Below, piece after piece: positions 26,179 through 39,439 of a stretch of 64,000 nucleotides of DNA. The DNA is from Comamonas kerstersii. GTDB lineage: Bacteria > Pseudomonadota > Gammaproteobacteria > Burkholderiales > Burkholderiaceae_C. Within the stretch, counting starts at the first letter, position 1; every line of letters begins with the position of its first letter. The stretch lies in contig NZ_VZOT01000012.1 in NCBI RefSeq assembly GCF_008801935.1, positions 1-64,000 of the forward strand. Reading direction: 5' to 3'. The translations under genes and the position numbers were made by a program. The notes under the pieces are model-generated. The model searched no databases. It had not been told where the DNA came from and saw only the letters and a program-made list of their open reading frames with translations.

Positions 26179-26703
26179 TTACAGCTTCCACTTTTCCATC
26201 AGCTTGGCAGGCGTCAGGTTGTCATAGCCTTCAAAAGGCTGGTGGATCCAGGGATTAGTCGGCAGGTCTTCCACAGAGTAGTCAGCCTTGAAGCTGGACA
26301 CACCCTTGGTCCAGATCACGGCTGTACGCAGCTCGGTGATGGGAGCGTAGTTTTCCTTCAGACGCTTGACCACGGCGTTCAGTGTCACACCAGTATCCGC
26401 CAGGTCATCCACCAGCAACACACGACCCGCGATCTCGCCCTTGGGTGTGGCGATAAAGCGGCCGATGTCCAGATGGCCTTGCACCTTGCCAGCTTCTGCA
26501 CGGTAGGAGCTGGTCGACATGATGGCCAGGGGCTTATCGAAAATGCGGCTCAGAATGTCACCGGGGCGCAGGCCGCCACGGGCCAGGCACAAGATGGTGT
26601 CAAATTCCCAGCCGGACTGGTGGATTTTCAGGGCCAGCTTTTCAATCAGACCGTGGTATTCGTCATAGCTGACGTACAGGTGCTTGCCGTCTTCAGTCAA
26701 CAT
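26179..26703 (-). CDS. Purine phosphoribosyltransferase (xanthine/hypoxanthine-guanine type)
   Basis: 174 residues with the type I PRTase fold: PRPP-binding motif VLLVDDLADTGVTL and an early CLARGGLRPGDILSR loop. The family salvages hypoxanthine, guanine or xanthine to nucleotides using PRPP; which base is preferred cannot be read from the sequence. It lies 54 nt after purA on the same strand, consistent with a purine role. Confidence 0.88.
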   Translation of the reverse strand: MLTEDGKHLYVSYDEYHGLIEKLALKIHQSGWEFDTILCLARGGLRPGDILSRIFDKPLAIMSTSSYRAEAGKVQGHLDIGRFIATPKGEIAGRVLLVDDLADTGVTLNAVVKRLKENYAPITELRTAVIWTKGVSSFKADYSVEDLPTNPWIHQPFEGYDNLTPAKLMEKWKL

Positions 26704-26757
26704 GGTAGGTATTCCTGTTTAATTGCGCGAGGAGCGTGTTTATAGAGGCAATACCGG

Positions 26758-28164
<1,407 letters not shown>

Positions 28165-29313
28165 TTAGATGGCTTGAACGACCCATTGACCGGCGCTTTG
28201 CACCAGTACTCGGTCGCAGTGGAATTCGTCCACCTCGCTCTCGTGCCCGGGCAGCACACACACCACAGTCTCACCTTGGCTACGCAGCTGCGCAATAGTG
28301 AGACTCAGTTGTGCGTCATTTCCCCAGGGAGCGCGGATGGCCGCCCGCAGCGGACGCGATGGCACCACCGACACCAGCTGCTTGATGTCCAGCGAGAAGC
28401 CCGCCGCAGGGCGGTTGCGTCCAAATACGGCACCGACTTCGTCGTAGCGACCACCACGCACCAGCGCATCGCTGGCACCCGGGGCGTACAACGCAAAACG
28501 TGTACCGCTGTAGTAAGAGTAGCCGCGCAGATCTGCCAGATCGAATGTCACATTCGCATCGGGGAACTGCGCCGCAAACCATTTCAGATGCTGCAGCACA
28601 TGCTGCGCACCAGGCGTGTGCGACAGTGCTTTTTCTGCCTCATCCAGTACAGCCACATCCCCATACAGCTGCAGCAGTGCCAGCAGACCTTCACGCGAAG
28701 ATTGGGGAAAATTCTTGGTGAGCGCAGCCAGCGCTGTAGCATCCTTGGCAGCCAGTGCCGCATGCACTTTCTGCAGCACGCTGGCCTCAACCATTACACC
28801 TGCAAGCAGGCTGCGCACGATGCGCACATCTGCCAGGTCAACGGTGAAATCTTTTACCCCTGCGCCTTGCACGCAGGCCAGCGCCAGACTCAGCGCTTCA
28901 ATATCCGCTTCAGGGCCTGCATGACCGTAAATTTCTGCACCAAACTGCAGAGGCTCACGTGTTGCACGTGGGCGATCTGGTGTTGCATGCAGTACAGGGC
29001 CGCAATAGCACAGACGTGTGACACCCTGGCGATTGAGCAGGTGTGCATCGATACGTGCAACCTGCTGCGTCATGTCTGCGCGCAAGCCCAGGGAACGACC
29101 AGAGATCTGGTCCACCAGCTTGAACGTCTGCAAGTTCAGTGCTTCACCCGTGCCGGTGAGCAAAGACTCCAGATACTCCAGGAGCGGGGGCATGACCAAT
29201 TCATACCCATAACTGCGTGCCGTATCGAGCAATCCTCGACGCAGCTCTTCGATATGCCGTGCCTCAGAAGGCAGGACATCGGCAATATGATCCGGCAGGA
29301 CCCAAGCGGACAT
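28165..29313 (-). CDS. hisZ: ATP phosphoribosyltransferase regulatory subunit
   Basis: Histidyl-tRNA-synthetase paralogue that pairs with the short form of HisG for the first step of histidine synthesis. 382 residues. The class II core is visible as [18 protein letters not shown], then [30 protein letters not shown] and FSLDIKQL. It lacks the anticodon domain present in hisS at 36744-38039. HisZ-purA gene linkage is standard in betaproteobacteria. Confidence 0.95.
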   Translation of the reverse strand: MSAWVLPDHIADVLPSEARHIEELRRGLLDTARSYGYELVMPPLLEYLESLLTGTGEALNLQTFKLVDQISGRSLGLRADMTQQVARIDAHLLNRQGVTRLCYCGPVLHATPDRPRATREPLQFGAEIYGHAGPEADIEALSLALACVQGAGVKDFTVDLADVRIVRSLLAGVMVEASVLQKVHAALAAKDATALAALTKNFPQSSREGLLALLQLYGDVAVLDEAEKALSHTPGAQHVLQHLKWFAAQFPDANVTFDLADLRGYSYYSGTRFALYAPGASDALVRGGRYDEVGAVFGRNRPAAGFSLDIKQLVSVVPSRPLRAAIRAPWGNDAQLSLTIAQLRSQGETVVCVLPGHESEVDEFHCDRVLVQSAGQWVVQAI

Positions 29314-29463
29314 GGAAAAAATGGAGCAGCTGTTAAAAACGTGATTCTATCGGCTATCAACACCCATCCCTAATAAAGGCTTAAGGCCCACCCACGATGC
29401 ACGTTATTGCATACGGGACAGCAAAGCCACTCAGAGTGCGATAGCCCATAAAGAACCTCCCAT

Positions 29464-29508
29464 AAAAAGCAAAGCCAAGATCGTGCTTGCAGCAACGTCT
29501 TGGCTTTG
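29464..29508 (-). terminator. Terminator after hflC
   Basis: Minus-strand hairpin with 11-bp perfect arms (29470-29480 with 29498-29508, CAAAGCCAAGA) and a 17-base loop, followed by CTTTTTATG. It separates the hfq-hfl transcript from hisZ-purA. Confidence 0.75.
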
Positions 29509-29563
29509 TGCGGGGCTGGCATGTCGCCATGCAGCGCCCTATCGGACTTTTCAGGCCAGCCGC

Positions 29564-30454
29564 TTACTTGTCAGACTTGGTCGAGCCCTGGTAAGCGTTA
29601 AAGAACTCTGTGCTGGAGGGGTCCACCACCACCACATCACCCTTGCTGGTGAAGGTCTGCTTGTAGGCTTCCAGATTGCGGTAGAAGTTCGCAAACTTGG
29701 GTTCCTTGCCAAAGGCATCTGCATAAATGCGAGCAGCTTCAGCATCACCTTCACCCTTGACCTTCTGGGCATCACGGTAGGCATTGGCAATGGTGATGTC
29801 ACGCTCACGGTCGGCTTCCGCACGAATCTTTTCACCTTCGGCCAGACCTGTGGAGCGCAGCTCATTGGCCACGCGCTTGCGTTCCGCTTCCATGCGGCGG
29901 AATACGGACTCGGTAATCGTTTCCGCATAGTCCACACGGGTGATACGCACATCCACCACATCAATACCCCAAGGCTTGCTGCCGTTCACGGCTTCCAGCA
30001 CTTCCTTCTTGACGTCAGCCATCAAAGACTCACGCTGCGAAGACAGCAGCTCCTGCACGGTGCGCTTGTTCACTTCTTCCTGGAAGGCATTGCGCACCAC
30101 ACGGTTGAGCTGCGCTGCACCAGCGGCTTCGTCCAGCCCCACATTACGGATGTACTCCTGTGGGTCAGAGATGCGCCAACGCACATACCAGTCGATCACC
30201 ACGCGCTGCTTTTCAGCGGTCAGCATGGGCTCAACGTCCGAGCTATCCAGCGTCAGCAGACGCTTGTCGATATAGCGCACGTTCTGGAAAGGTGGTGGCA
30301 ATTTCACGTGCAGACCGGGCTCGGTAATCACCGACTTGATCTGTCCCAGTGCATAGACCACACCGAACTGGCGCTGATCCACGATAAAGAGCATCGAACT
30401 TGCCAGCGCAATCACCACCAGCAGCGTAGATGCGATAAATCCAACTCTATTCAC
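29564..30454 (-). CDS. hflC: FtsH protease modulator HflC
   Basis: Inner-membrane SPFH (band 7/prohibitin) protein that with HflK encloses the FtsH protease. 296 residues: one N-terminal membrane segment (GFIASTLLVVIALASSMLFI), then VDQRQFGVVYALGQ and the band-7 domain, ending in a helical region with EAARIYADAFGKEPKF. It lies 11 nt after hflK and is the last gene of the hfq-hflX-hflK-hflC group. Confidence 0.96.
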   Translation of the reverse strand: MNRVGFIASTLLVVIALASSMLFIVDQRQFGVVYALGQIKSVITEPGLHVKLPPPFQNVRYIDKRLLTLDSSDVEPMLTAEKQRVVIDWYVRWRISDPQEYIRNVGLDEAAGAAQLNRVVRNAFQEEVNKRTVQELLSSQRESLMADVKKEVLEAVNGSKPWGIDVVDVRITRVDYAETITESVFRRMEAERKRVANELRSTGLAEGEKIRAEADRERDITIANAYRDAQKVKGEGDAEAARIYADAFGKEPKFANFYRNLEAYKQTFTSKGDVVVVDPSSTEFFNAYQGSTKSDK

Positions 30455-30465
30455 AAGCTATCTCC

Positions 30466-31833
30466 TCAGCGTGGATCGCGATCACGCGAACGGCTTACTT
30501 CACGTGCACGTGAAGTGCCTGCCGCCGCATTGCTATTGCCGGATGCACTCGATGCAGGTGCATGCGCAGCATCTTCCGATGTGAAGGATTGCTGCGATTT
30601 GGCGCTATCCATGATCTTGTCCAGCGGCAGATACAGCAGGTTGGAGCCCTTGTTGGAATCCACCAGCACCTTGGTCACGTTGCCGTAAATTTCTTTCATG
30701 GCATCGGTGTACATGCGATCACGCATGACTTGCGGAGACTTCTGGTAGGAAGGCAGCAGCTGCACAAAGCGCTGTGAATCACCTTCAGCCTGCGCCACGA
30801 TCTTGCTGCGATAGGCATCTGCCTCTTCCTTCAGACGCGCTGCAGTACCACGGGCACGAGGCACCACGTCGTTGGCATAGGCCTGGGCTTCATTCTTGGC
30901 ACGCTCGCGTTCCTGACCTGCCTTGAGCACATCGTCAAACGCAGCCTGCACCTGCTCAGGAGGACGTACACCGCCTTGCTGCAGGTTCACGCTAATGACT
31001 TCCACACCCACCTTGTAGCGATCCAGAATCTTCTGCATCAGATCACGCACGCGGGCCGCAATCTGGTCACGCTCGTCGGCCAGCGCAGCATCCATTTTCA
31101 TGTTGCCCACGACTTCGCGCACTGCGCTTTCAGCCGCCTGCACCACTGCCACATCAGGGTTCTTGCTCTGGAACAGCCAGTCACGCGCATCATTCAGACG
31201 GTACTGAACGGCGAACTTGATTTCGACGATGTTCTCATCCTTGGTCAGCATGGCCGAATCACGCAGCCCTGTACCCTTGACGATGTTGTCACGACCCACT
31301 TCCACCGAGCGAATTTGCGACACATAGACCAGTTCATCGCTCTGGATAGGCCATGGCAGACGCCAGTTAAAGCCCGCACCGACTGTGGAGTGGTACTTGC
31401 CAAACTGTGTAATCACCGCCTGCTGACCTTCTTGCACGATGAAAAAGCCAGAGCACAGCCACACCAGCACGGCCACACCGCCAATAAGACCCACGCCCAG
31501 ACCTGCACCTTTCATCTCAGGAGGCTGACTGCCACCCTGTGAACCACCGCGTGGTGGCTTGTTGCCGCCACCCAGCCAGCCCGAGAGCTTACGGTTGAGG
31601 TCACGCCACAGTTCATCCAGATCCGGTGGTTGACCCGCCTGGTTGTTACGCCCTTGGGAGGGTTGTTGCGAAGAAGGCGGCGGAACCGGACGGTCAGAAT
31701 CCGGGCGCTGCTCACCCTCGCCCTGCGTGTTGTTGTCCTCTCCACGGCCCCAGCGGGGATCATTCAGATTGAACATCCCCCGCAAGCGTTCTGGCAGCAC
31801 TGCCCATCGAGGGGCGCGATTCAGGAAATTCAT
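30466..31833 (-). CDS. hflK: FtsH protease modulator HflK
   Basis: Partner of HflC. 455 residues from the ATG at 31833; an internal ATG at 31776 (MFNLNDPRWGRG) is also plausible. It has a Gly/Asn/Gln-rich N-terminal tail, one membrane segment (GVGLIGGVAVLVWLCSGFFI, near residue 120), then FIVQEGQQAVITQFGKY and the SPFH domain, and a low-complexity Ala/Ser C-terminus. The large topology domain lies in the periplasm in E. coli. Confidence 0.95.
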   Translation of the reverse strand: MNFLNRAPRWAVLPERLRGMFNLNDPRWGRGEDNNTQGEGEQRPDSDRPVPPPSSQQPSQGRNNQAGQPPDLDELWRDLNRKLSGWLGGGNKPPRGGSQGGSQPPEMKGAGLGVGLIGGVAVLVWLCSGFFIVQEGQQAVITQFGKYHSTVGAGFNWRLPWPIQSDELVYVSQIRSVEVGRDNIVKGTGLRDSAMLTKDENIVEIKFAVQYRLNDARDWLFQSKNPDVAVVQAAESAVREVVGNMKMDAALADERDQIAARVRDLMQKILDRYKVGVEVISVNLQQGGVRPPEQVQAAFDDVLKAGQERERAKNEAQAYANDVVPRARGTAARLKEEADAYRSKIVAQAEGDSQRFVQLLPSYQKSPQVMRDRMYTDAMKEIYGNVTKVLVDSNKGSNLLYLPLDKIMDSAKSQQSFTSEDAAHAPASSASGNSNAAAGTSRAREVSRSRDRDPR

Positions 31834-31903
31834 GCGAAAAGTCTCAATTGGTATTGCTATGAACCAAATGGCATTGTGCCCAATCTTCAATCAGGCGCTT
31901 TGC

Positions 31904-33103
31904 TCAATCATCGTCTTCTTCTGGGGAAATTGGCGGCAACTGCAGGCTTTCATCTTCCTGCGATGCATCCGCAGCACCTTTGCTGGACAGTACAGCATCG
32001 GCCAGCATCTGGCGCAGCTGCGTCAGGCCTTCGCCTGAACGCGCACTGACGAAGACACGAGGCACGGCCACACCGTCCACATCGTAGGTATCCTGCAGCT
32101 GCACAGGCTTGCGCCCATCCGGCAGGGCATCCAGCTTGTTGAACACCAGAATCTGCGGAATATCCAGCGCGCCGATTTCTCCCAGCACCTTGCGCACCTG
32201 ATCCATTTGTTCAGGAAAGGTTTCGTTCGATGCATCGACAACATGCAGCAGCAAGTCTGCATCCACCGCCTCCTGCAGCGTGGCCTGGAAGGCTTCCACC
32301 AGACCATGCGGCAGATCGCGGATAAAGCCCACAGTGTCAGACAAGGACACCGAGCGCTGCGCTTCCGTCAGATACAGCTGCCGTGTGGTGGTATCCAAGG
32401 TCGCAAACAGCTGGTCAGCCGCGTAGGCCCGCGCCTTGACCAGTGCATTAAACAGTGTGGATTTGCCCGCATTGGTGTAGCCCACCAGCGAGATGTTGAA
32501 CACGTCTCTGCGCTCACGCTGGCGGCGTTGTGTCTGGCGCTGCTTCTTGACTTTCTGCAGCTTGTCCTTGGTCCGCTTGATGGCCTCGGCAATCATGCGG
32601 CGGTCCAGCTCAATCTGCTTTTCACCAGGTCCACCACGCCCACCAATACCACCCATCTGGCGTTCAAGGTGGGTCCAGCGACGTACCAGACGTGTGCTGA
32701 TGTATTGCAGACGTGCGAGCTCCACCTGCAGCTTACCCTCATGACTGCGTGCACGCTGCGCAAAGATCTCCAAAATCAGCAAAGTACGGTCATTGACCGG
32801 CATCTGCATGTATTTTTCGAGATTGCGCTGCTGCGCAGGACTGAGCGCCTGGTCAAACAGGACCTCTTGGGCTCCATGCATCTGCGCCAGCATGCGGATT
32901 TCTTCCGCCTTGCCGCTGCCGACAAACAGAGCGGCATCTGGCGTCTTGCGCTTGCAGGTGATTCGTGCGACAGGATCCAAGCCTGCGGTCTGGGCCAGCA
33001 GCCCTAACTCTTCAAGCTCAGCATCAAAATGGGGAAGTCCGAAGTCAACGCCAACCAGGACGATAGGGGTGGCGTCAGGGGAGGAACTGGACGACGCACT
33101 CAT
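31904..33103 (-). CDS. hflX: GTPase HflX
   Basis: Ribosome-associated GTPase that helps split stalled 70S ribosomes, notably in heat stress in E. coli. 399 residues from the ATG at 33103, which follows GGGAGG at seven bases; a TTG two codons earlier is less likely. The N-terminal HflX domain includes LFVGSGKAEEI and GGIGGRGGPGEKQIE, and the G domain has GYTNAGKSTLFN, DTVGFIRDLPH and FNKLD. It follows hfq by 55 nt. Confidence 0.96.
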   Translation of the reverse strand: MSASSSSSPDATPIVLVGVDFGLPHFDAELEELGLLAQTAGLDPVARITCKRKTPDAALFVGSGKAEEIRMLAQMHGAQEVLFDQALSPAQQRNLEKYMQMPVNDRTLLILEIFAQRARSHEGKLQVELARLQYISTRLVRRWTHLERQMGGIGGRGGPGEKQIELDRRMIAEAIKRTKDKLQKVKKQRQTQRRQRERRDVFNISLVGYTNAGKSTLFNALVKARAYAADQLFATLDTTTRQLYLTEAQRSVSLSDTVGFIRDLPHGLVEAFQATLQEAVDADLLLHVVDASNETFPEQMDQVRKVLGEIGALDIPQILVFNKLDALPDGRKPVQLQDTYDVDGVAVPRVFVSARSGEGLTQLRQMLADAVLSSKGAADASQEDESLQLPPISPEEDDD

Positions 33104-33158
33104 ATCCAAGCCTCCCCAGCCCCGCGCTGCTGCGCGGGGAAAGGATGAATCAACAGTT

Positions 33159-33413
33159 TCAAGCGGCCGCTGCCTCGTTGTCGTTGTTGTCAGCCACGTT
33201 GAAGTTCACGGCGCGCCCGGGAACGATGGTGGAGATGGCGTGCTTGTAGACCATTTGTGTCACTGTGTTGCGCAGCAGCACTACGTACTGGTCAAAAGAT
33301 TCAATCTGACCTTGCAGCTTGATGCCATTTACCAGATAGATGGAGACAGGCACGTGCTCGCGGCGCAGTGCGTTCAGGAAAGGATCTTGCAGGAGTTGAC
33401 CTTTATTGCTCAC
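33159..33413 (-). CDS. hfq: RNA chaperone Hfq
   Basis: Sm-like hexameric RNA chaperone matching small RNAs to messages. The conserved start [18 protein letters not shown] is reached only from a GTG at 33413, which has GGAG six bases upstream, so I use it rather than the ATG at 33461. This gives 84 residues. Sm motifs [20 protein letters not shown] and [10 protein letters not shown] are intact; the C-terminal tail is short and acidic/Ala-rich. It sits between der and hflX. Confidence 0.96.
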   Translation of the reverse strand: MSNKGQLLQDPFLNALRREHVPVSIYLVNGIKLQGQIESFDQYVVLLRNTVTQMVYKHAISTIVPGRAVNFNVADNNDNEAAAA

Positions 33414-33529
33414 GATATTCTCCGTGTTCGGAAATTTTGTTGTAAACCGACACCTTACCACAGCGCTCTGTGCTCCCTCGTCCCCTAGGGATTCGTTCGC
33501 ACCAGCGCCATGGTAATGGCTTCCCGTCC

Positions 33530-34870
33530 TCAGTCGGTATAGGGGTTATGGGAAGTCTTGAACTCAATCCGCAGAGGCGTTCCCACCAAATCAAACTCTT
33601 TGCGGAAGCGTCCTTCCAGAAAACGCTTGTATGCCTCCGTAATGTGCTCCAGAGAGTTGCCGTGAACCACAATGATGGGTGGATTCATGCCGCCCTGGTG
33701 CGCATAGCGTGGTTTGGGGCGGTATGCACCCACCTTCTTAGGTGTCTGATACTGCACAGCCTCCAGCAGCACGCGTGTGAGCACAGGCGTCGACATCTTG
33801 CAAGTCGCCGCCTTGTGCGCCTGCACGATAGATGCCCACAGCGGACCCAGACCCTGGCGCTTGGTCGCCGAGATGAAGTGAATGGCCGCAAAGCGCAAGA
33901 AACCCAGACGTGTCTCAATGGAGCGTTCCACCAGCTGACGCTGGTAGTCATCGACCGCATCCCACTTGTTCACTGCAATCACAACAGCACGGCCACTTTC
34001 CAGGATATAGCCCGCAATGTGTGCATCCTGATCGGTCACACCTTCGGTGGCATCGATCAGCATCAGCACCACGTTGGCCGTTTCAATGGCCTGCAGCGTC
34101 TTGACCACCGAGAACTTCTCGATGGCTTCAAACACGCGCCCCTTGCGGCGCAGACCTGCGGTGTCGATCAGCTCAAACTTCTGACCGTGGCGCTCAAACG
34201 GTACGGAAATCGCATCGCGTGTGGTGCCCGGCATGTCGAACGCCACCAGACGCTCTTCACCCAGCCAGGCATTGATCAGCGTGGATTTACCTGCGTTAGG
34301 GCGACCGGCCAGCGCCAGACGCACAGGACGCGCCTCAACGTTCTCAATCGTGTCTTCGTCCTCCGGTGCCTCGGGCAGGTTCAGCAGGCCCAGCGCCTGA
34401 TCGACCAGACCGCGCACACCTTGACCGTGTGCGGCAGAGACGGGGTACACCTCACCCAGGCCCAGTTCGTAGAACTCAGACAGCTGGGCGCCGGACTTCA
34501 TGCCTTCGGCCTTGTTGGCCACCAGCACGCAGGGCTTGCCCAGACGGCGCAGGTAGTTACCGATGTCATGGTCCTGTGCAGACAGGCCATCACGCGCATC
34601 CACCACAAACAGCACCACATCGGCTTCAGCGACAGCCTGGCGGGTCTGCTTGGCCATTTCCTTGAAGATGCCCTTAGAGGCATCAGGCTCGAAACCACCC
34701 GTGTCGATCACGATGTACTCGTGCTTACCCTGTCTGCCCTGACCGTAATGGCGGTCACGCGTCAGACCGGCAAAGTCTGCGACGATGGCGTCGCGGGACT
34801 TTGTCAGCCGATTGAACAAGGTGGATTTGCCCACATTGGGCCGCCCAACAAGGGCAATAACTGGTTTCAT
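33530..34870 (-). CDS. der: Ribosome biogenesis GTPase Der
   Basis: Essential double GTPase needed for 50S maturation. 446 residues with two G domains: [14 protein letters not shown] near residue 8 and [15 protein letters not shown] near residue 187, each followed by DTGG/DTAG and NKAE/NKWD motifs. The C-terminal KH-like domain ([15 protein letters not shown]) contacts the ribosome. It lies 13 nt after bamB. Confidence 0.97.
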   Translation of the reverse strand: MKPVIALVGRPNVGKSTLFNRLTKSRDAIVADFAGLTRDRHYGQGRQGKHEYIVIDTGGFEPDASKGIFKEMAKQTRQAVAEADVVLFVVDARDGLSAQDHDIGNYLRRLGKPCVLVANKAEGMKSGAQLSEFYELGLGEVYPVSAAHGQGVRGLVDQALGLLNLPEAPEDEDTIENVEARPVRLALAGRPNAGKSTLINAWLGEERLVAFDMPGTTRDAISVPFERHGQKFELIDTAGLRRKGRVFEAIEKFSVVKTLQAIETANVVLMLIDATEGVTDQDAHIAGYILESGRAVVIAVNKWDAVDDYQRQLVERSIETRLGFLRFAAIHFISATKRQGLGPLWASIVQAHKAATCKMSTPVLTRVLLEAVQYQTPKKVGAYRPKPRYAHQGGMNPPIIVVHGNSLEHITEAYKRFLEGRFRKEFDLVGTPLRIEFKTSHNPYTD

Positions 34871-34883
34871 TGAAAACTATTCA

Positions 34884-36053
34884 TCAATCCGGGCGGAAGC
34901 CGTAAACGCTACCGCCGCGGGTCACTACGACCAAAGTATCTGCAGCCACAACTGGCGTCACGGTCACGCCAGTTCCGTCAGTTGTCAGTCGGTTCAGATG
35001 TGAACCATCGCGCTTGGACAGCATGTGCACCAGACCAAACTCATCGGCTGTGACCACCGAGCGTCCCAGCACCAGCGGTGCGGTCAGCTTGCGGTGCTGC
35101 AGGCGGTCCACAGACCAGCCTTTTTCACCGTCCATCAGCTTCCATGCCTGCACGATACCGTTGCTTTCCGTGCCAAACACGTACTCTGCATCACTTGCAA
35201 TTCCCACTGCTCCCTTGGCAGTTTGCGTCCAGGCCGTGCGTCCTGCATTCGCATCCACACAGCCCACGGAAGCCTGGAAAGCGCGCGCGCAGACAGCATT
35301 GCTCATACGGCTGGCAGGACCGACCAGATCCACCAGACGCTCCACGTCGTTGGTACCGCGAGGCGAAGCAATAGGCGCCTCCCACTCGATGTTGCCATTG
35401 TCGGGATTCATCGCAACGAGGCGACCAGACAGGCCTACCAGCAAGTCGTTGCCGTAAGGCATGAGCACGCCCTGCTGACGCAGCACCAGCGGCTCACCAT
35501 CTCGGCGCTGGGTCCACAGGTGCGCACCGTTTTCTGCATCAAAGGCAGAGACAGCACGGTCTGCGGTCAGCACAAACACACGGCCACCAGCCACCAGCGG
35601 TGCGGTATAGGCAGCGGCGTTGAGCGGCTTGCTCCAGAGCTTGTTACCAGCATCGAGCACCACCAGCTGATTACCCGAGGTCACAACGGCAGCCAGACGG
35701 CCATCGGCACCCACGCCAGTCTGCAGGCGCTGACCAGCCTGGCCACGCCAGTTTTCACGGCCATTGGCGGCATTGATGCTGACCACCTGACCATCGGCCG
35801 AGGCGATCACCACGTTGTCGCCCTGCACGCTGGCGCGCACATTGCTGTCCTTAAGGGGGGAGATGCTGAGCTTCCATGCCTGACGCACGGGCAAGTTCAC
35901 CACATTGGGGCCGAGATCCAGAGGCTTTGGAGCCTTGCTCGATCCAAACCACGCACAACCGCCCAAGGCTGTAAGCAGCACTGCAGCCAGTGCCGTCCGT
36001 TGAGCAGTCTTCCAGAAACGAGAACCTTGTTGGTGTTGCGCGCTGTGATTCAC
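34884..36053 (-). CDS. bamB: Outer-membrane assembly lipoprotein BamB
   Basis: Beta-propeller lipoprotein of the BAM complex, on the periplasmic face of the outer membrane. 389 residues. The lipobox is LGGCA (Cys near 33). The body shows PQQ-like propeller blades, for example SINAANGRENWRGQAG, AFDAENGAHLWTQRRDG and AMNPDNGNIEWEAP. It abuts the upstream TPR gene (stop and start are adjacent) and precedes der. Confidence 0.95.
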   Translation of the reverse strand: MNHSAQHQQGSRFWKTAQRTALAAVLLTALGGCAWFGSSKAPKPLDLGPNVVNLPVRQAWKLSISPLKDSNVRASVQGDNVVIASADGQVVSINAANGRENWRGQAGQRLQTGVGADGRLAAVVTSGNQLVVLDAGNKLWSKPLNAAAYTAPLVAGGRVFVLTADRAVSAFDAENGAHLWTQRRDGEPLVLRQQGVLMPYGNDLLVGLSGRLVAMNPDNGNIEWEAPIASPRGTNDVERLVDLVGPASRMSNAVCARAFQASVGCVDANAGRTAWTQTAKGAVGIASDAEYVFGTESNGIVQAWKLMDGEKGWSVDRLQHRKLTAPLVLGRSVVTADEFGLVHMLSKRDGSHLNRLTTDGTGVTVTPVVAADTLVVVTRGGSVYGFRPD

Positions 36054-36725
36054 TTATTTTGTCTCCGTCGAGATCACTGAGTCAGAAGTTGCTTGCCCCA
36101 ATGCGTTGAGCTTGAAGCCCACCAGTGCCCGGTAATCCACTTGCGGAGCAAGCAGTTTCCATGCCTCCTGATAGGCTGCAGTCGCCTCCTGGGGCTTGCC
36201 TTGTAGTTGCAGCACATCGCCCAGGCGATCTGCTGCCAAGCCCTTGAATTCTGCGGGGAAGCTGGTGCGCAGCAAAGCGGCTGCGGCATCCAGATCCTTC
36301 TCCTGCATCAGCACTGCTGCCAGGCGCAGCTTGGCGGTGGCCTGATAGCCCTCGTCCTTGCTGTTGTCCACCACCCATTGCAGGGCAGATTTGGCCTCAG
36401 CCAGCTTGTTGGCATCCACCTCGGACTGCGCCAGCACCAGCGCCGCATGATCGGCCTGCAGCGTGCCCTTGTAGTCAGCCTTGACGGTGTCAAAGGCCTG
36501 CAAGGCACGCGCCTGGTCACCACTGGCCACCGCGGCAACCACCACATCGGCCACGGCAGAGGCCTGCAGCGCCTGACGCTGCTGCCAGTACTGCCAGCCA
36601 TTCCAGCCCGCAAAACCGGCCATGACCACCACTGCTACGGCAGTGATGGGCGTGCCCCACTTGTTCCAGAAATGCTTGATCTGTTCAAGTTGCTCTTGTT
36701 CTTCAAGGTCGAGGTGCGTTGCCAT
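36054..36725 (-). CDS. YfgM-like tetratricopeptide protein
   Basis: 223 residues. A cytoplasmic N-terminus (DLEEQEQLEQIKHFWNKWG), one membrane segment (PITAVAVVVMAGFAGWNGW, about 29-47), then TPR-type helices in the periplasm. The E. coli homologue YfgM associates with the SecYEG translocon and PpiD. The conserved hisS-yfgM-bamB-der order supports the assignment. Confidence 0.92.
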   Translation of the reverse strand: MATHLDLEEQEQLEQIKHFWNKWGTPITAVAVVVMAGFAGWNGWQYWQQRQALQASAVADVVVAAVASGDQARALQAFDTVKADYKGTLQADHAALVLAQSEVDANKLAEAKSALQWVVDNSKDEGYQATAKLRLAAVLMQEKDLDAAAALLRTSFPAEFKGLAADRLGDVLQLQGKPQEATAAYQEAWKLLAPQVDYRALVGFKLNALGQATSDSVISTETK

Positions 36726-36743
36726 ATCTGGTGTCGTAACAAA

Positions 36744-38039
36744 TTAAGCGTTCGATTGTAGGCTGAGCGCCCAGGATGCCACATCGGCCAGCGATTGCTG
36801 CACTTGCGCACCCTGTCCGTCGCGCAGCGACTTGACGGTCACCATGCCCTGTGCCAGCTCGTCGCCACCGAAGATCAGGGCAAAGCGTGCACCCGAGGCA
36901 TCCGCCTTCTTGAACTGCGACTTCATGGAGCCCATGCCCTCGGCGCCCGCCGTGTGCATCTGTGCGCGCACGCCGACTTCACGCAGTTGCGTGAGGGTGC
37001 GCAGCACCACAGGCATGGCTGCCGCGTCTGGCACGATGGCGTAGACATCCAGCTCAGGCTGTGGAATATCGGTGCCCAGCTCCTTGACCAGTTCCAGCAC
37101 ACGCTCCACACCCAGGGCCCAGCCCACGGCAGGCGCGGGCTTGCCGCCCACTTGCTCGATCAGGTAGTCGTAGCGGCCACCGGCGCAGATCGTGCCTTGC
37201 GAGCCAAGCAGGTCGGTCACAAACTCGAACACGGTGAGGTTGTAGTAGTCCAGACCGCGCACCAGACGAGGGTTGACCGTCCATGGCACACCGTTGGCGT
37301 CCAAAATGGCTTTGAGACCGTCGAAGTGGGCCAGCGAAGCTTCGCCCAGATAGTCCAGCAGCTTGGGCGCAGCATTGACCATGTCCTGCATGGCAGGGTT
37401 TTTGGTGTCCAGCACACGCAGGGGGTTGGAGTACATGCGACGCTTGGCCTCTTCGTCCATCACATCGGTGTGCTGCTCCAGGTAAGCAATCAGCGCCTCA
37501 CGGTGGGCCTTGCGCTCTTCGGGCTGGCCCAGGCTGTTGATTTCGAGGCGCCACTGGGTCAGACCCAGACGCTTCCACAGCGACACGGCCAGCAAGATCA
37601 GCTCCGCATCCACATCAGGGCCGGCAAAGCCCAGGGCTTCCGCACCAATTTGGTGGAACTGGCGGTAGCGGCCGCGCTGGGGACGCTCGTGGCGGAACAT
37701 GGGACCCATGTACCACATGCGCTTGCCGCCGTCGTACAGCAAGTTGTTTTCGATGGTGGCGCGCACCAGGCTGGCGGTACCTTCGGGGCGCAGGGTCAGC
37801 TTTTCGCCGTTGAGCTTGTCTTCAAAGGAGTACATCTCCTTTTCCACAATGTCCGTCACCTCGCCGATGCCGCGCACGAACAGCTGGGTGTGCTCCACGA
37901 TAGGTGTGCGCACATTGCGGTAGGCAAAGCGCCCCATCAGATCGCGCACCTGCGCTTCCAGCCATTCCCAGCGCGCGGATTCACCGGGCAGGATGTCATT
38001 CATGCCTTTGACGGCGGAGAGTTTTTCGGTCTTTGCCAC
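36744..38039 (-). CDS. hisS: Histidyl-tRNA synthetase
   Basis: Class II synthetase charging tRNA-His. 431 residues. Motifs: [12 protein letters not shown] start region, motif 2 [17 protein letters not shown], histidine A box [13 protein letters not shown] and the glycine-rich [15 protein letters not shown]. The C-terminal anticodon domain is present (about 330-431), which sets it apart from hisZ. It is separated from ispG by a repeat-derived 124-nt spacer. Confidence 0.97.
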   Translation of the reverse strand: MAKTEKLSAVKGMNDILPGESARWEWLEAQVRDLMGRFAYRNVRTPIVEHTQLFVRGIGEVTDIVEKEMYSFEDKLNGEKLTLRPEGTASLVRATIENNLLYDGGKRMWYMGPMFRHERPQRGRYRQFHQIGAEALGFAGPDVDAELILLAVSLWKRLGLTQWRLEINSLGQPEERKAHREALIAYLEQHTDVMDEEAKRRMYSNPLRVLDTKNPAMQDMVNAAPKLLDYLGEASLAHFDGLKAILDANGVPWTVNPRLVRGLDYYNLTVFEFVTDLLGSQGTICAGGRYDYLIEQVGGKPAPAVGWALGVERVLELVKELGTDIPQPELDVYAIVPDAAAMPVVLRTLTQLREVGVRAQMHTAGAEGMGSMKSQFKKADASGARFALIFGGDELAQGMVTVKSLRDGQGAQVQQSLADVASWALSLQSNA

Positions 38040-38059
38040 TTTGTCGTTCTCTCAAAAAT

Positions 38060-38155
38060 GCAGCTCTTAAAAATAAGAGCTGCTTACGCTGATCTAGCGC
38101 GGTTTTCAGATAGTTTTATATTTGAAAGCCTTTATACACGAACGCTAGCCGCTAT
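38060..38155. repeat. Dispersed repeat copy plus adjoining perfect hairpin within the ispG-hisS spacer
   Basis: A perfect 10-bp hairpin GCAGCTCTTA-AAAA-TAAGAGCTGC (38060-38083) overlaps the left block AGAGCTGCTTACGCT of a repeat whose right block AACGCTAGCCGCTAT ends near 38155. Nearly the whole intergenic region is this element. It lies inside what otherwise looks like a continuous operon. Confidence 0.55.
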
Positions 38156-38163
38156 TGTTTTCA

Positions 38164-39438
<1,275 letters not shown>

Positions 39439-39439
39439 T

